Of a stretch of DNA of 64,000 nt, positions 54,132 through 64,000 are shown piece after piece. A program made the translations under genes and the position numbers. The first letter of the stretch is position 1, and the number at the start of each line of letters is the position of its first letter. Under the pieces are notes generated by a model. The model did not search any database. It saw nothing but the letters and a program-made list of their open reading frames with translations, and was not told the origin of the DNA. Source of the stretch: Voacanga thouarsii (lineage: Eukaryota; Streptophyta; Magnoliopsida; Gentianales; Apocynaceae); assembly GCA_026120185.1 (NCBI GenBank), contig JANUWF010001491.1, positions 4,650,001 through 4,714,000 on the forward strand. Reading direction: 5' to 3'.

Positions 54132-55779
54132 TGTGTGGAAAACAAGAAATAAACAAAATAAAGGTAATAGATTTTTACCTTTGTTTGATAGTTCGAAGAA
54201 CAAAATTTCTTCTTTAAGTCGAGGTGCAATCCAGCAATCCTCTTGTGCAAACTCCACGTGGGTTGAAAGTCTTACCACTATAATCACATGTGTGATTATC
54301 TTTAATAGTAATCCACACAGAGAAATACTCAAGCACAAAAATTTCCTGTGCTAGCAGAAAAAGATGGCGGCTACGGCTATTTTCGTTTTCAGCAAAATGA
54401 GAGAGAGAAAGAGAGAAGAAGACGTTTATTTTTTGTGGCTCCTATTTTGTGTGAATCACCTTGGATTTGGGTATCGAGCATATCCAATATATGTTCCAAA
54501 ATTCACTAAAAATCTGAAATTCTAATACAATTAGAATTTTCAAATTTTAATTGGAAACATCATGTTCCCACAATTACAACCAGGACCACATATTCTAAGT
54601 AATTATAATTTGTCCATAACAATTTCTCTTTCTCGCAATTAACCCCTCTATGTTATCAAATAACATCTTGAGTATATAATTCTCTATTGTGTGTGACCTA
54701 TTAGGGTTCCCAGTCAATTGGTAGCGAACATGAATTAATCCAAACGTCTTTGAGATTAATAATCCATAATTAATTAGAATTAATCATATTAATTCTAATC
54801 ATGTTTGGTTTATTAATTCATCAATTAATAAACCTTTATTCCCATGTTATGAGTGGTATCTAGCAACACATCATGACTACCCAGGAGTCCAGGAAGTCAA
54901 GTGGCTTGACATGAACCCTTCAATAACAAACTTTAGTACAATTAACTCCTTTTACCATATAATAACTCATTCAGTTTAGAGTACGAAATTAGTGCCAACT
55001 CCCTCCAGAATTAATTCTAGCCCGAATACAAAAGTACTTGTACCAGGAACCCATTACTCTGGATGTGTATTAATTGGAACTGTTTCCAATACACAATCGC
55101 CTTGGCCAAGGACTTTCCGAGTAGTAATTCCTACAAGTAGTCATGAGATATTCGCCCCTGTTAATAGGAGTGGTGAATCTTTTGTTGACCCTCTCAACTA
55201 CTTTCGTTTACCTCACAATGTACCCAATATCCATCCTATAAGTGGCCCTCAATCGAGCTCCGGAGATTGGAATCAAAGTACAAAACTCAGCAAATAAAGT
55301 ACCTTCAAGATCTCAAGTCTAAGGATACTTGCACTTTTGCTATATAGAGATTATATTGTTGGCACTAAATAGTTATCCATGTGATTATCTCAAAGCTAGG
55401 TCATCCAATGAACTTGTTCCATTAACAAGCATCCATGTGTTAACTTTGAGTATCTCAATACTCACGAATATGAGAACCTCCGCCTGAGCAAATCAGGAAG
55501 TCTAACACATGCAAGTCTTAACACATTAATGATGTCCTGTCTCATTAATACTATAATTAGGGACTATTTAAGTACTAACACTATATAGTGTAGTAGGAAT
55601 CTCATATCATGATCTTTATCATGGTTTCCTTAACACGGTGTTGTACTAGGAATGTATCGAACAATTATATTACTTAAAAGTAAACAAAACAAAATGTAAG
55701 ATAAATAATGCCTTTTTATTAAAATAAAATGTGTCATATACAGTGTACAAGTGATTGCCTCTAGGGCACAACACTAACA
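54132..55779 (-). repeat. Copia F 5' LTR (about 1.65 kb)
   Basis: Sense start TGTTAGTGTTGTGCCC at 55779 is firm because two other copies begin the same way. The sense end at 54132 (CCACACA) is tentative. From 54495 to 55779 it aligns with 55830-57113. No gene inside. Confidence 0.72.
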
Positions 55780-57113
55780 AACTGCCACATGCACTACAAC
55801 CAATAAGATTCTAAAACAATTAGAATTCCTTAGTGAAAAACTCGAGATTCTAAAACAATTAGAATTCCCAAATTGTAATTAGAAACATCAAGTTCTCACA
55901 ATTACAATTTGAACCATAAATTATGACTAATTATAATTTGACCATAACAACTTCTCTTTTTCGTAATTAACCACACTATATTATCAAATAACATCTTGAG
56001 TATATAATCATCTATTGTGTGTGACCTATTATGTTTCCCAGTCAATTGATAGCGAATATGAATTAATCCAAACGTCTTTGAGATTAATAATCCATACTTA
56101 ATTACAATTAATCATATTAATTCTAATTAGGATTGGTTTATTAATTCATCAATTAATAAACCCATATTCCCAGTTCGTGAGCAGTATCCGGCTACACATC
56201 ATGACTACCTAAGAGTCTAGGAAGTCCAGTGGCTTGACATGAACCCTTCAATAACAAACTACAGTGCAATTAACTCCTTTCACTATACAATATCTCATTT
56301 AGTTTAGAGTATGGAATTAGTGCCAACTCCCTCTAGAATATATATTAATTCTGGCCCGAATATAATAGTACTTGTACCAGGAACCCACTACTCTAGATGT
56401 GTATCAATTGAAACGGTTTCCAATACACAGTCACCTTGGCCAAGAACTTCTTGAGTAGTAATTCCTATAAGTGGCCGTGAGATATTCACCCTGCTATTAA
56501 GAGTGGTGAATCCTTTTATTGACCCTCTCAACTACTTTCGTTTATCTCACAATGTACCCAATATCCATCCCATAGGCAGCCCTCAATCCGACTCCAGAGA
56601 TTGGAATCCAAGCACAATGCTCAGCAAACAAAGTACCTTGGAGATTTCAAGTCTAAGGATACTTGCATGTTTACTATATTGAGATTATATCACTAGTACT
56701 AAATAGTTATCCATGTGATTATCTCATAGCTTGGTCATCCAATATACTTGTTCTATTCACAAGCATCCGTATGTTAACTTTGAGTATCTCAATACTCACG
56801 GATATGAGAACCACCGCCTGATCATTTCAGGAAGTCTAATACATGCTAGTCTTAATGCATTAATGATGTCCTGTCTCATTAATACTACGACTAGGGACTA
56901 TTTAAGTACTAACACTACACAGTGTAGTAGGAATCTCATATTGTGATCTCTATTATGATTTGCTTAACACGGTGTTGTATTACGGACTTTATCTAACAGT
57001 TATTTTACACAAAAGTAAATAAAAGAAATTGTAAGATAAATAATGTGTTTTATTAAAATAAAATGTGTCATATATAATGTACAAGTGGTTGCCTCTAGGA
57101 CATAACACTAACT
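55780..57113 (-). repeat. Second copia-family LTR, truncated
   Basis: A diverged copy of the F LTR in the same orientation. Sense start at 57113 reads AGTTAGTGTTATG (first T changed). It lacks the inner 350 bp or so, as expected if F inserted into it. ATTCTAAAACAATTAGAAT occurs twice at its left end (about 55808 and 55846) but once in the F LTR. No coding sequence. Confidence 0.75.
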
Positions 57114-57830
57114 TCTAGTTCTTTAGAACATATGCACATCCAAATTGTGCTAATTTAGATTTTAATGAACATGCCAATGCCTTTGGTTTTTCCAATCAAC
57201 TCGTAAGAGATTCAATGCATATTCCAATACTTTTAATAAGGGATTGAGATATCACCAAAATTTTAGGTGGGAAAACCAAGAGGTTGGGAAACCTTTGGCT
57301 AGCAATCCTTCCACATATGCACCTCCTCTCTCAAATCCATCTCAAGACATATCTTTAGAAGATATAGTCAAATCATTTGCACGTAGACCTCTAAATTTTT
57401 AAAATGTGGCCAAATCTTGCATTCATCGTTTAAAAGGCCAATTAGAGAAATTAAACTTAGAGATGAGTCATATAAAGGTACATGTTTTGGATGAACTTTC
57501 ATCTCAATCCTTTATCCCTAAAAAGAATGCCAAAGCTATCACCCTTAGAGTGGGAAGGAGTTGTGTGGACCTAGGATAACGTCTTTAGAGAAGGATGATG
57601 AATTAAACGTAGCACAAGTACCCAATCTAATAAATGAGTCTACTGTAGTAGATCTTTAAGATAAGGAAGTCAACATCTAACAAAGTGCAACCACCATTCC
57701 CTAATAGATTGTCTAAAAAAGGAAGGAGGACCTAGAAAAGGGCTTTTCAGAAATTTTTTAAAAAATAGAGATTAATCTTCCCTTACTTGAAGCAATTAAG
57801 CAAGTTTCCCGTTATGTTAAGTTCCTAAAA
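57114..57830 (+). pseudogene. gag: Athila-type Gag C-terminal region
   Basis: Broken frames resemble Athila Gag: NKGLRYHQNFRWENQEVGKP, PLASNPSTYAPPLSNPSQD, then a coiled-coil-like RLKGQLEKLNLEMSHIKVHV and NAKAITLRVGRSC (Athila elements typically read AKAITLRSGK). Several stops. No complete ORF. Confidence 0.7.
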
Positions 57831-57833
57831 GAA

Positions 57834-58349
57834 TTGTGTGCTAATAAAAACAGTCTTAAGGAGGATAAAAGGTTAACGTTGTGGGACAGTGTTTCTACTA
57901 TAATTCAAAGAAAACATCCTCCAAAACGAAAGATTCCCGGCATGTTCACCGTTCCTTGCATCGTTGGGAAAAAACTAATTTTAAGTTATATATTAGATTT
58001 AGGAGTGTTAATTAATGTTGTGCCATGTTCTTTCTATGCTACCTTAGATCTAAGACCTTTGAGCCCAACAAGATGTGTTGTCTAACTAGTGGATATATGT
58101 AAGGCATACCTCCAGGGGATAGTTGAGGATATTCTAGTAAAAGTCAACGAATTAGTTTTTTTGGTAGATTTTTATGTTGTCAAAATGGAGGGATGCTCTT
58201 CTTCTAATTCTTATCCCATTCTTTTAGGAAGACCATTCTTGAAAACATCTATGACACAAATTAATGTTCACAATTGCACACTATCAATGGAATTTAATAT
58301 GGAGAATATTTACTTTAATATTTTTTTTACCATGAAATTTCCTTTGTGA
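57834..58349 (+). pseudogene. pol: Athila-type aspartic protease
   Basis: RKIPGMFTVPCIVGKKLILS leads to YILDLGVLINVVPCSFYATL, where DLG is the catalytic motif (Athila proteases usually read CDLGASIN). After a TAA at 58082 it continues VDICKAYLQGIVEDILVKVN, ELVFLVDFYVVKM, PILLGRPFLKTSMTQINVH and LSMEFNMENIYFNIF. The ILLGRPFL segment is typical of this lineage. Two frames, pseudogene. Confidence 0.85.
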
Positions 58350-58353
58350 TAAG

Positions 58354-58564
58354 TTGTCTAATGTCTCATTGATTGATATGATTGATCAACTTGTTAATGA
58401 AATGCTTGCACTCATATACATAAAGATAATGCAATCTAACATGGATTTAATTTTTAATGAGTACTTGCTAGATTCTTTGCCATTAGATTTTATGTTGACA
58501 AGATTAACACAGTGGAAGAATTCCGTGTCCCAATTTTTAGCATGAAATTATTTTTCCTATTTTC
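58354..58564 (+). pseudogene. pol: Athila-type protease-RT linker
   Basis: Open reading (SLIDMIDQLVNEMLALIYIK...) without a named domain. It lies between protease and RT, where Athila elements carry a variable linker. Confidence 0.55.
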
Positions 58565-59005
58565 ATGAAAAATTTTCCATCTCATCTCAAATATACATAC
58601 GTAGCTGAAGGTGAAACATCACCCGTTATCATTGCAATTAATCTTTCTACTTCTCAAGTGGAGAAATTAATTTCTGTACTTATGGACCACAAAATCACAA
58701 TTGGTTGGACCCTACCCGACATTAAAGGGATTAATCCATCTATATGCATGCACCACATCATTCTAGATGATGAGACTAAAACATCTAGGGAAACTTAAAG
58801 GAGATTAAATCCTCCAATGATAGAAGTAGTGAAGAATGAGGTCTTAAAATTGCTAAGAGTTGGTATCATTTTTTCTATAACTAATTCTATGTGGGTAAGC
58901 CATATAGTTCCTAAGAAATCTGATATTACCATTGTTGAAAATAAGAAAGGTAAAAATGTTCCTACTAGTTTTCAAAACAATTGGAGAATTTGCATGGATT
59001 ATAGA
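58565..59005 (+). pseudogene. pol: Athila-type RT N-terminus
   Basis: Reads LPSHLKYTYVAEGE-type MKNFPSHLKYTYVAEGETSP, KLISVLMDHKITIGWTLPDI, KGINPSICMHHIILDDETKT, a TAA, then RRLNPPMIEVVKNEVLKLLR, VGIIFSITNSMWVSHIVPKK and NNWRICMDYR. This is the RT entry region of Athila. The catalytic boxes are missing because the next LTR interrupts it at 59006. Confidence 0.85.
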
Positions 59006-59363
59006 TGCTAGTGTTGTGCCCTAAAGGCAATCAGTTGTAAATTGTTTTATGTACACTTATTTAATAATAAAGGTATTGTTTATCTTACAGTTCACTCCAT
59101 TTATACTTTCCTATGAATATAACTATTAGATAACGTCCCAAGTGCAATAATATGTTGAAGAAATCATGACAGAGTTTGTACTTAAATTATCCCTAATCAT
59201 AGTATTAATGAGATAGGATACCATTAATGCGTTAAGATTAGCACGTGGTATACTTTTTGATTTGATCAGGCGGTGGTTCTCATATCCGTAAGTATTGTGA
59301 TACTCAAAGTTAACATGTGAATGCTTGTTACTAGAACAAACACATTGGATGGCCTAGCTATAA
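59006..59363 (+). repeat. Copia-family LTR on plus strand, first part
   Basis: Starts TGCTAGTGTTGTGCCC, matching the start of the F LTR in inverted orientation. It inserted into the Athila RT; ATAGA (59001-59005) would be its target duplication. Interrupted by solo LTR G. Confidence 0.82.
59359..59363. repeat. Target site duplication of solo LTR G, left copy
   Basis: TATAA, matched at 63635-63639. Confidence 0.92.
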
Positions 59364-61662
59364 TGTAACACCCAGCTACCTAAGCCCGCCATGGCCGGGA
59401 ATGTCGCCCCGTCCAAAAGACAAGGGATCTTTATAACTAGGTCACACAGATAAAATAGCGGAATAAAAATAATACTTTAACATAAAATTTATTACATTCC
59501 AAGAATAAATCCATGAATTTCCAAAACAAATCCATAAGTAAAATTTTTCACTCTCAACTCCCCAAAGCAACACATAAAAATAAATGACAACATTCTCTTC
59601 CAAGGCAGATAACAATAGCTACTCATCCCCACAGCAAGAACGCCCTAAAATTATGGTAAAAAGGTGATGAGACAGAAATCTCAATAAGTCTGTGTGTGCT
59701 TCTAGTGTCCAATGGAAATAGTTTGTGAATACAAAGTATAAAACCTTTATAAGAGAAATACTGGCAAGCAATAAACATTTGTCAAAAGCAAGAGTGGTGC
59801 ATTAGCTTTTTCAACAATACATAATCAATAAAATCAACCACTCGAAAGAAAGGATCATGGGTTACCACACGTTGGGCCCCATAACTGGTCAGAATGCCGA
59901 CACTTTGTAAACGGACAAAAAAGTAGGTGATCGGGCTATCGGGAAAAATACTGCTCATTCTCTATACCCAAACAACAACTGGGTGTCTATTCTGGCAAAA
60001 CACAGTCACTTGATTGAAAAATAAATAACTGTTATCTCAGACCAGCACAACCTACTAGACTGACATCTTATCTAGAAAGGACTCACCCCTTAGAGGTGGC
60101 CACCTACTGAGAGACTCACCCTAACCCTTCAAAGACTAGTCCTAGTAGTCCACCCTTATTGAGTACTCAATTTAACGTAACCCACTTGGGAAAATGAACA
60201 AACTATAGTTCTACATGAAAATGGCAATTGAGGGTCTCCAAAGTCTTTGTCTAAATCAGTTTTGGAAAGAGTTTTGAGTTTGAGTAAATCTGCTTATGGA
60301 TTTTCAAAAAATTTGTTTGACTGAAATAAGAAAGGAGTCAATCCTTAATTGCCTTACAGAAATGAGTGTCCATGCACTTTACATTTGGCTTGCCATAATA
60401 AACATTTTACATCAATCAGGTTTTATGCAGGAGCTTACTTGATTCTTGCTCACAATAAAAGGTCTCCAACAGCTGACCTAACCCCGCATGAGCAAATACA
60501 AACCACAATCAAACTCAAGCCAAAATCCACTTTCTCAATTTAAAACAACTTAACTCACTACTACCATGATCCAAGTGTCCCAAGCTTTAAGGCTAAACAA
60601 TAAATAATTAGGTTTATAAGCTAAGCCAAATTTAATATTTTAAATAATTAAGGTTTTGGGAAATAAGTACTAATAAGTTGAAGGTTTAAATCTTGCTAAG
60701 AAAAATTTATAGTTTATTTGATGAAGAGTCCTAGGTGGCATTAGGTAAAATAATGATTTATTAATAATTTAGTTATTAGAAAATAATTGATAACAAAAAT
60801 TAATTGAAAATAAATTTTAATAAGTCTTGCTTGAAAAATAATAAATAAATTTTACTAGGTTTTTATTAAAAGATAATAATTAAATTTTAATAATAAATAT
60901 TTTACTTATTATGATTATTTCCATAAAAGGCTTTATTTGATCATATAATACCTATATATTTTATTTCTTTCAAAACCACTATTTAATTGACTAAAATATC
61001 CTTCTTATATATATATAATAGTCCAAATCTACCTTCCTAGGGTTTTTTCGAATTTACTTGAAAATTTTATAATATTAAATATTTTATTAATGAAATAAAA
61101 ATTAGCTTAAGGACAACTAGATCATGATCATATTTCCATGGCTAACCACAATCATGAACATATACAACCCTTCAATTCATCAACTCATCCAAATCAATCA
61201 TATAAGCATAGATCTAGACTTACTAAGGCATGATCTAACCTTTGCTAGCATAAATATAATCATGGCTTTAATAATCACACAAGAATATAAATTATATTCA
61301 TCATAGATGACATAATCTCTAGCATACTTGATCATGGAGACATGCATTAAACCCTAAAACATCAAACAATCAAACAAGATAATCCCTTCATGCATAAATC
61401 CCATCTCCATCATATTCATACATATGTTCATGCTTCATTCTCAACTCATCACAACAATATATACTCAAACCCCATTCATGATTCATCTTCTATCAACATC
61501 ATCCTAGAGATATAAATCTAGAATTTAAAAGAAGGGTTAGAAAGACTTACTTGATTAATGAAAACCTTGAAGGAGTTTTGAATAAATTTCAACTCCTAGA
61601 TGACTAGATCTGTCCAAGAAAGATGGAGAAAGCATGGCCATTGGAGAAGAAGCCATTCGACC

Positions 61663-61666
<4 letters not shown>

Positions 61667-61694
<28 letters not shown>
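61667..61694. repeat. (GA)n microsatellite in solo LTR G
   Basis: About 13 GA units about 1.94 kb from the LTR start. Confidence 0.95.
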
Positions 61695-63321
61695 CCATTA
61701 GTATGTTTATTTATATATATATTAATTAGAGATCAAGATTAGAGAAGATGAAGTTGTTAGAAGAACCCTACCTTGAAGGTGTTTATGAGCCTTCACAAAA
61801 CTTCTGGTTTTTTATCCAAAAGAGCAAGTTGGATTTGGGAGTTTGATGTTAAAAATTGTGTGGATGGACTCACAGCAGTGAATAGATGAAGTCTGGAATT
61901 TTTAGAAGAAGTTTGGAGTGATTTGGAGAGGTATTAGACAAAAAGAAGGAGTAGGTGTTCTTGGTGTGCTTTGTGTTCTTGAAGGTTGAAGAGAGTAGAG
62001 AGCTTTTGGATTGGAGGCTACAGAATTTCTGTAGGTTTAGGGCTGGCCAAATTGTTTGTAGGGTTTGGTAGATGATTTTCTGATTTGGAAGGGAAAAGGA
62101 AAGGCTAGTTGTTGAAATCCTTGAAGAATATTTTTGGGAAGCAAATTTAGAAACTAAATATACAAGAATATCTTTGATTATTGGAGAGCTTTTGGAATGC
62201 TGCCATGGCCAAATTTCTAAATAAAGTTTTAGCTGGATGAAAGCTGGTTGAAGGAGGCTAAGGGTGGCCAAAAATAATGAGTATAATGGTGAAGGGAAGG
62301 TCTGGTTGTTTGAGGGATATTTTATGGAAGGTTGTTAAATTATGGTGGCTAGAATTTTGGTAACTAATCAAGCATGATTGCAGTAATTTTTTTGGAAATC
62401 TTTTAGGGCAGTCATGATTGGATTTTTGTGAAGATGGTTGGAAAAGACAATGGAGTTCAGTTCATGGCAGTTTAAGGGAAGACTGTATAGAAAATTGGAG
62501 GAGTTTCGGCTAGGGCTGAACAGGGAAACAAGGTTGGAAAAATCACTGCACAGAATTTTGCAAGGCTGGAATTTTTCTGGGCAATTTTCGGCTGCCATTT
62601 TCCAGTCAACTTGTAGAGAGTTTGAAGGGGGTTTCAGGGGTCTTTCAAGGTTGGTTTCTAGCCTTCTTTATGGAGGAAAAACTTGGCAAAGATGCTGAAC
62701 AAAAACTGAAAGAAAACAGCTTTGTTTCAGACCTCCAAAGCTGTGATTTTGCCCAGGGATTTTTCTAGTTTTGCACAGCTTTTGTGCAGTCCAAAAATGG
62801 CCAGAAATATTCAGGTTTCAAGCTAATCAAAAGGGCCATTTTCTGGCAGCATTTGGGAGGGAATAATGGCTAAGAATTTTGACACCTTGAAAGCACAAGA
62901 AGCTGGAAAATTTCAGTTCAATGCATGAAGGAAAATGAACCTAGCTAGAGTGAAGTTTTAGAGAGTTCACTAGGGAAATTAATTCACTTGAAATCCTTCC
63001 CCCTCTTCCATGGTTTCGGTCCACAAGAAGTCTTTCTCTAAGAAATTTTGAACCTTCAAAGCCACAGCACATTGCTGGAATTTTTCTAGAATAAAATTAG
63101 TTTAAATAAATTGAACAAACTAATGAATTGAGAGATAGGAAAAATTAAGGATCAAGAGGAAATGAATTCCCCTTAGGAATTTTGTGTAGAGCAAAATAAT
63201 AGGATTAGGATACTCCTATCATGTCTCTCTTATGACAATATCTCTACCCTACTCCAAGCTCCTAAGGCCGAAAGTAACTCTTCCCAAGCAAAAATAAAAT
63301 TTAATCAAGCTAAAGCTCCTA

Positions 63322-63385
63322 TGATGGAATTTGAACCAAAGACCTCAATATTTAATTTCAAAGCTCTAACCACTAAACCACAAAC
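63322..63385 (-). other. tRNA-like module in solo LTR G
   Basis: Minus strand has TGGTTTAGTGG (perfect A-box fit) and GGTTCAAATTCC (one change in the B-box core, CG to CA). About 249 nt into the LTR. Confidence 0.65.
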
Positions 63386-63634
63386 AACGTTTGTTCTTAT
63401 ATTCTCTCTAAAAATATTTTCCTATTCAATCCTCAAGCTATCACCCTTTTTCCACCTCAAGCAAAAATTACCATTTTGCCCGTCTTACTCAATAATAATA
63501 ATCAAGCCATCTAGACTATAAAACACAAATTCAATGCACATAAAATCATATAAAAAGATATTTAAACATGCAATGAAATATGATATGCATCCCAACCCCC
63601 TTACTCTAAGGTTGGTTTTGATTGGGGTTTCGCA

Positions 63635-63639
63635 TATAA
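63635..63639. repeat. Target site duplication of solo LTR G, right copy
   Basis: TATAA, identical to 59359-59363. Confidence 0.92.
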
Positions 63640-64000
63640 GATAATCACATGGAAAACAATTTAGTGCTAGAGATAAAATCTCATCATAGCAAATGTGCAA
63701 GTATCCGTAGACTTGAGGTCTCCAAAGTACTTTGTTTACTAACCATCATGCTTTGATTCCAAACTCTGGAGTCCTAATAAGACTACCTATGAGATAGATA
63801 TTGGGTACAATATGAAGTAAACGAAAGCAGTTGAGAAGATCAATAAAGGGTTCACCATTCCTAATAATAGGAACGAATATCTCAAGGCCACTTGCAAGAA
63901 TAACTACTCGAAAAGTCCTTGGCCAAGGCGACTGTATGTTGGAAATAATTTCAATTGATACACAATATGAGTAATGAATTCAAGGAACAAGTACTAAAAT
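63635..64000 (+). repeat. Copia-family LTR on plus strand, second part
   Basis: Continues the LTR begun at 59006 (reads GATAATCACATGGA..., GAGACTTGAAATC-type motifs in common with the F LTR). It runs off the window, so the element's body is to the right. Confidence 0.8.

Larger units (their letters stand above)
52453..55779 (-). mobile_element. Element F: Ty1/copia retrotransposon, 5' part
   Basis: Minus-strand order from the right: LTR (to 55779), leader, gag, zinc knuckle, protease remnant, GAG-pre-integrase domain, then cut off by D. The remaining pol and 3' LTR are left of D, outside the window. The lineage within copia is not certain. Confidence 0.83.
57114..59005 (+). mobile_element. 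Athila-type Ty3 retrotransposon fragment
   Basis: A plus-strand fragment holds the end of Gag, the protease and the start of RT of an Athila/Tat-lineage element. It is cut by the copia LTR on the left and by another copia LTR on the right at the motif WRICMDYR. It differs from the Tekay elements in sequence and lacks their LTRs here. It is the probable oldest layer at this end. Confidence 0.85.
59364..63634 (-). mobile_element. Solo LTR G of a Tekay-type element (4271 bp)
   Basis: Sense start TGCGAAACCCC at 63634 (TGTG changed to TGCG) and end GGGTGTTACA at 59364. It is flanked directly by TATAA duplications with no internal region, so it is the product of recombination between two LTRs of one insertion. 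It carries the tRNA-like module, GA tract, AT-rich block (60600-61100), palindrome (60159-60170) and end module. It resembles E's LTR in layout. No gene is seen over its length. Confidence 0.93.

Noticed and set aside
54132..57113. Tandem repeats as a satellite array
   Set aside because: Only two diverged units with LTR-type starts; copia LTRs explain them.
57113..59006. Inverted copia LTRs flanking the Athila fragment as a DNA transposon with inverted repeats
   Set aside because: Each LTR has its own TG-type start facing outward and belongs to a separate copia insertion; no matching short target duplication was found around the pair.

Overview
This window is a block of nested long-terminal-repeat (LTR) retrotransposons from a flowering-plant nuclear genome, probably gene-poor heterochromatin. 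I see no convincing host gene, rRNA, CRISPR array or bacterial-type operon. The plant assignment rests on four things: Ty3 chromoviruses of the Tekay/Del type with 3-4.3 kb LTRs, an Athila-type fragment, Ty1/copia sequences, and primer-binding sites complementary to plant initiator-Met tRNA. The species cannot be named from the sequence.

Layout, left to right. Positions 1-8309 hold the 5' part of element A (minus strand), with its 5' LTR at 4050-8309. A sits in the reverse transcriptase (RT) of element B, a more divergent minus-strand Tekay-type element. B is seen as 8310-10572 plus 26354-30530, with its 5' LTR at 27413-30530. Element C (minus, 10573-26353, 5-bp target duplication AACAT) is a full-length insertion that splits B; its pol carries a 1786-bp tandem duplication. 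B itself sits in the 5' LTR of element D (plus strand; 30531-31933 and 44931-52452). That same LTR is split again by element E (plus, 31934-44930, target duplication CGTGG). D has lost most of its integrase and the start of its 3' LTR. D in turn sits in a Ty1/copia element, F (minus, 52453-55779), which lies against a related LTR (55780-57113). Then come an Athila-type gag-pol fragment (plus, 57114-59005) and a plus-strand copia-type LTR (59006-59363 and 63635-64000). That LTR is split by a solo Tekay LTR, G (59364-63634, target duplication TATAA).

The Tekay-type elements share one plan in sense order: LTR, primer-binding site, an extra acidic pre-gag ORF, gag with two zinc knuckles where both are readable, protease, RT, RNase H, integrase with a chromodomain tail, polypurine tract, LTR. 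Nearly all coding regions are broken by stops and frameshifts, so these are fossils. Any system of interest lies in what diverged copies share. First, the pre-gag ORF of A, C, D and E carries three motifs resembling SUMO-interacting motifs; B has a longer acidic ORF in the same place. Second, a tRNA-like module with A-box and B-box matches lies about 250 nt inside the LTR in both LTR families. Third, a perfect 12-bp palindrome and a TATA/hairpin module recur in the LTRs. Fourth, some in-frame stops occupy the same codon in several diverged copies.
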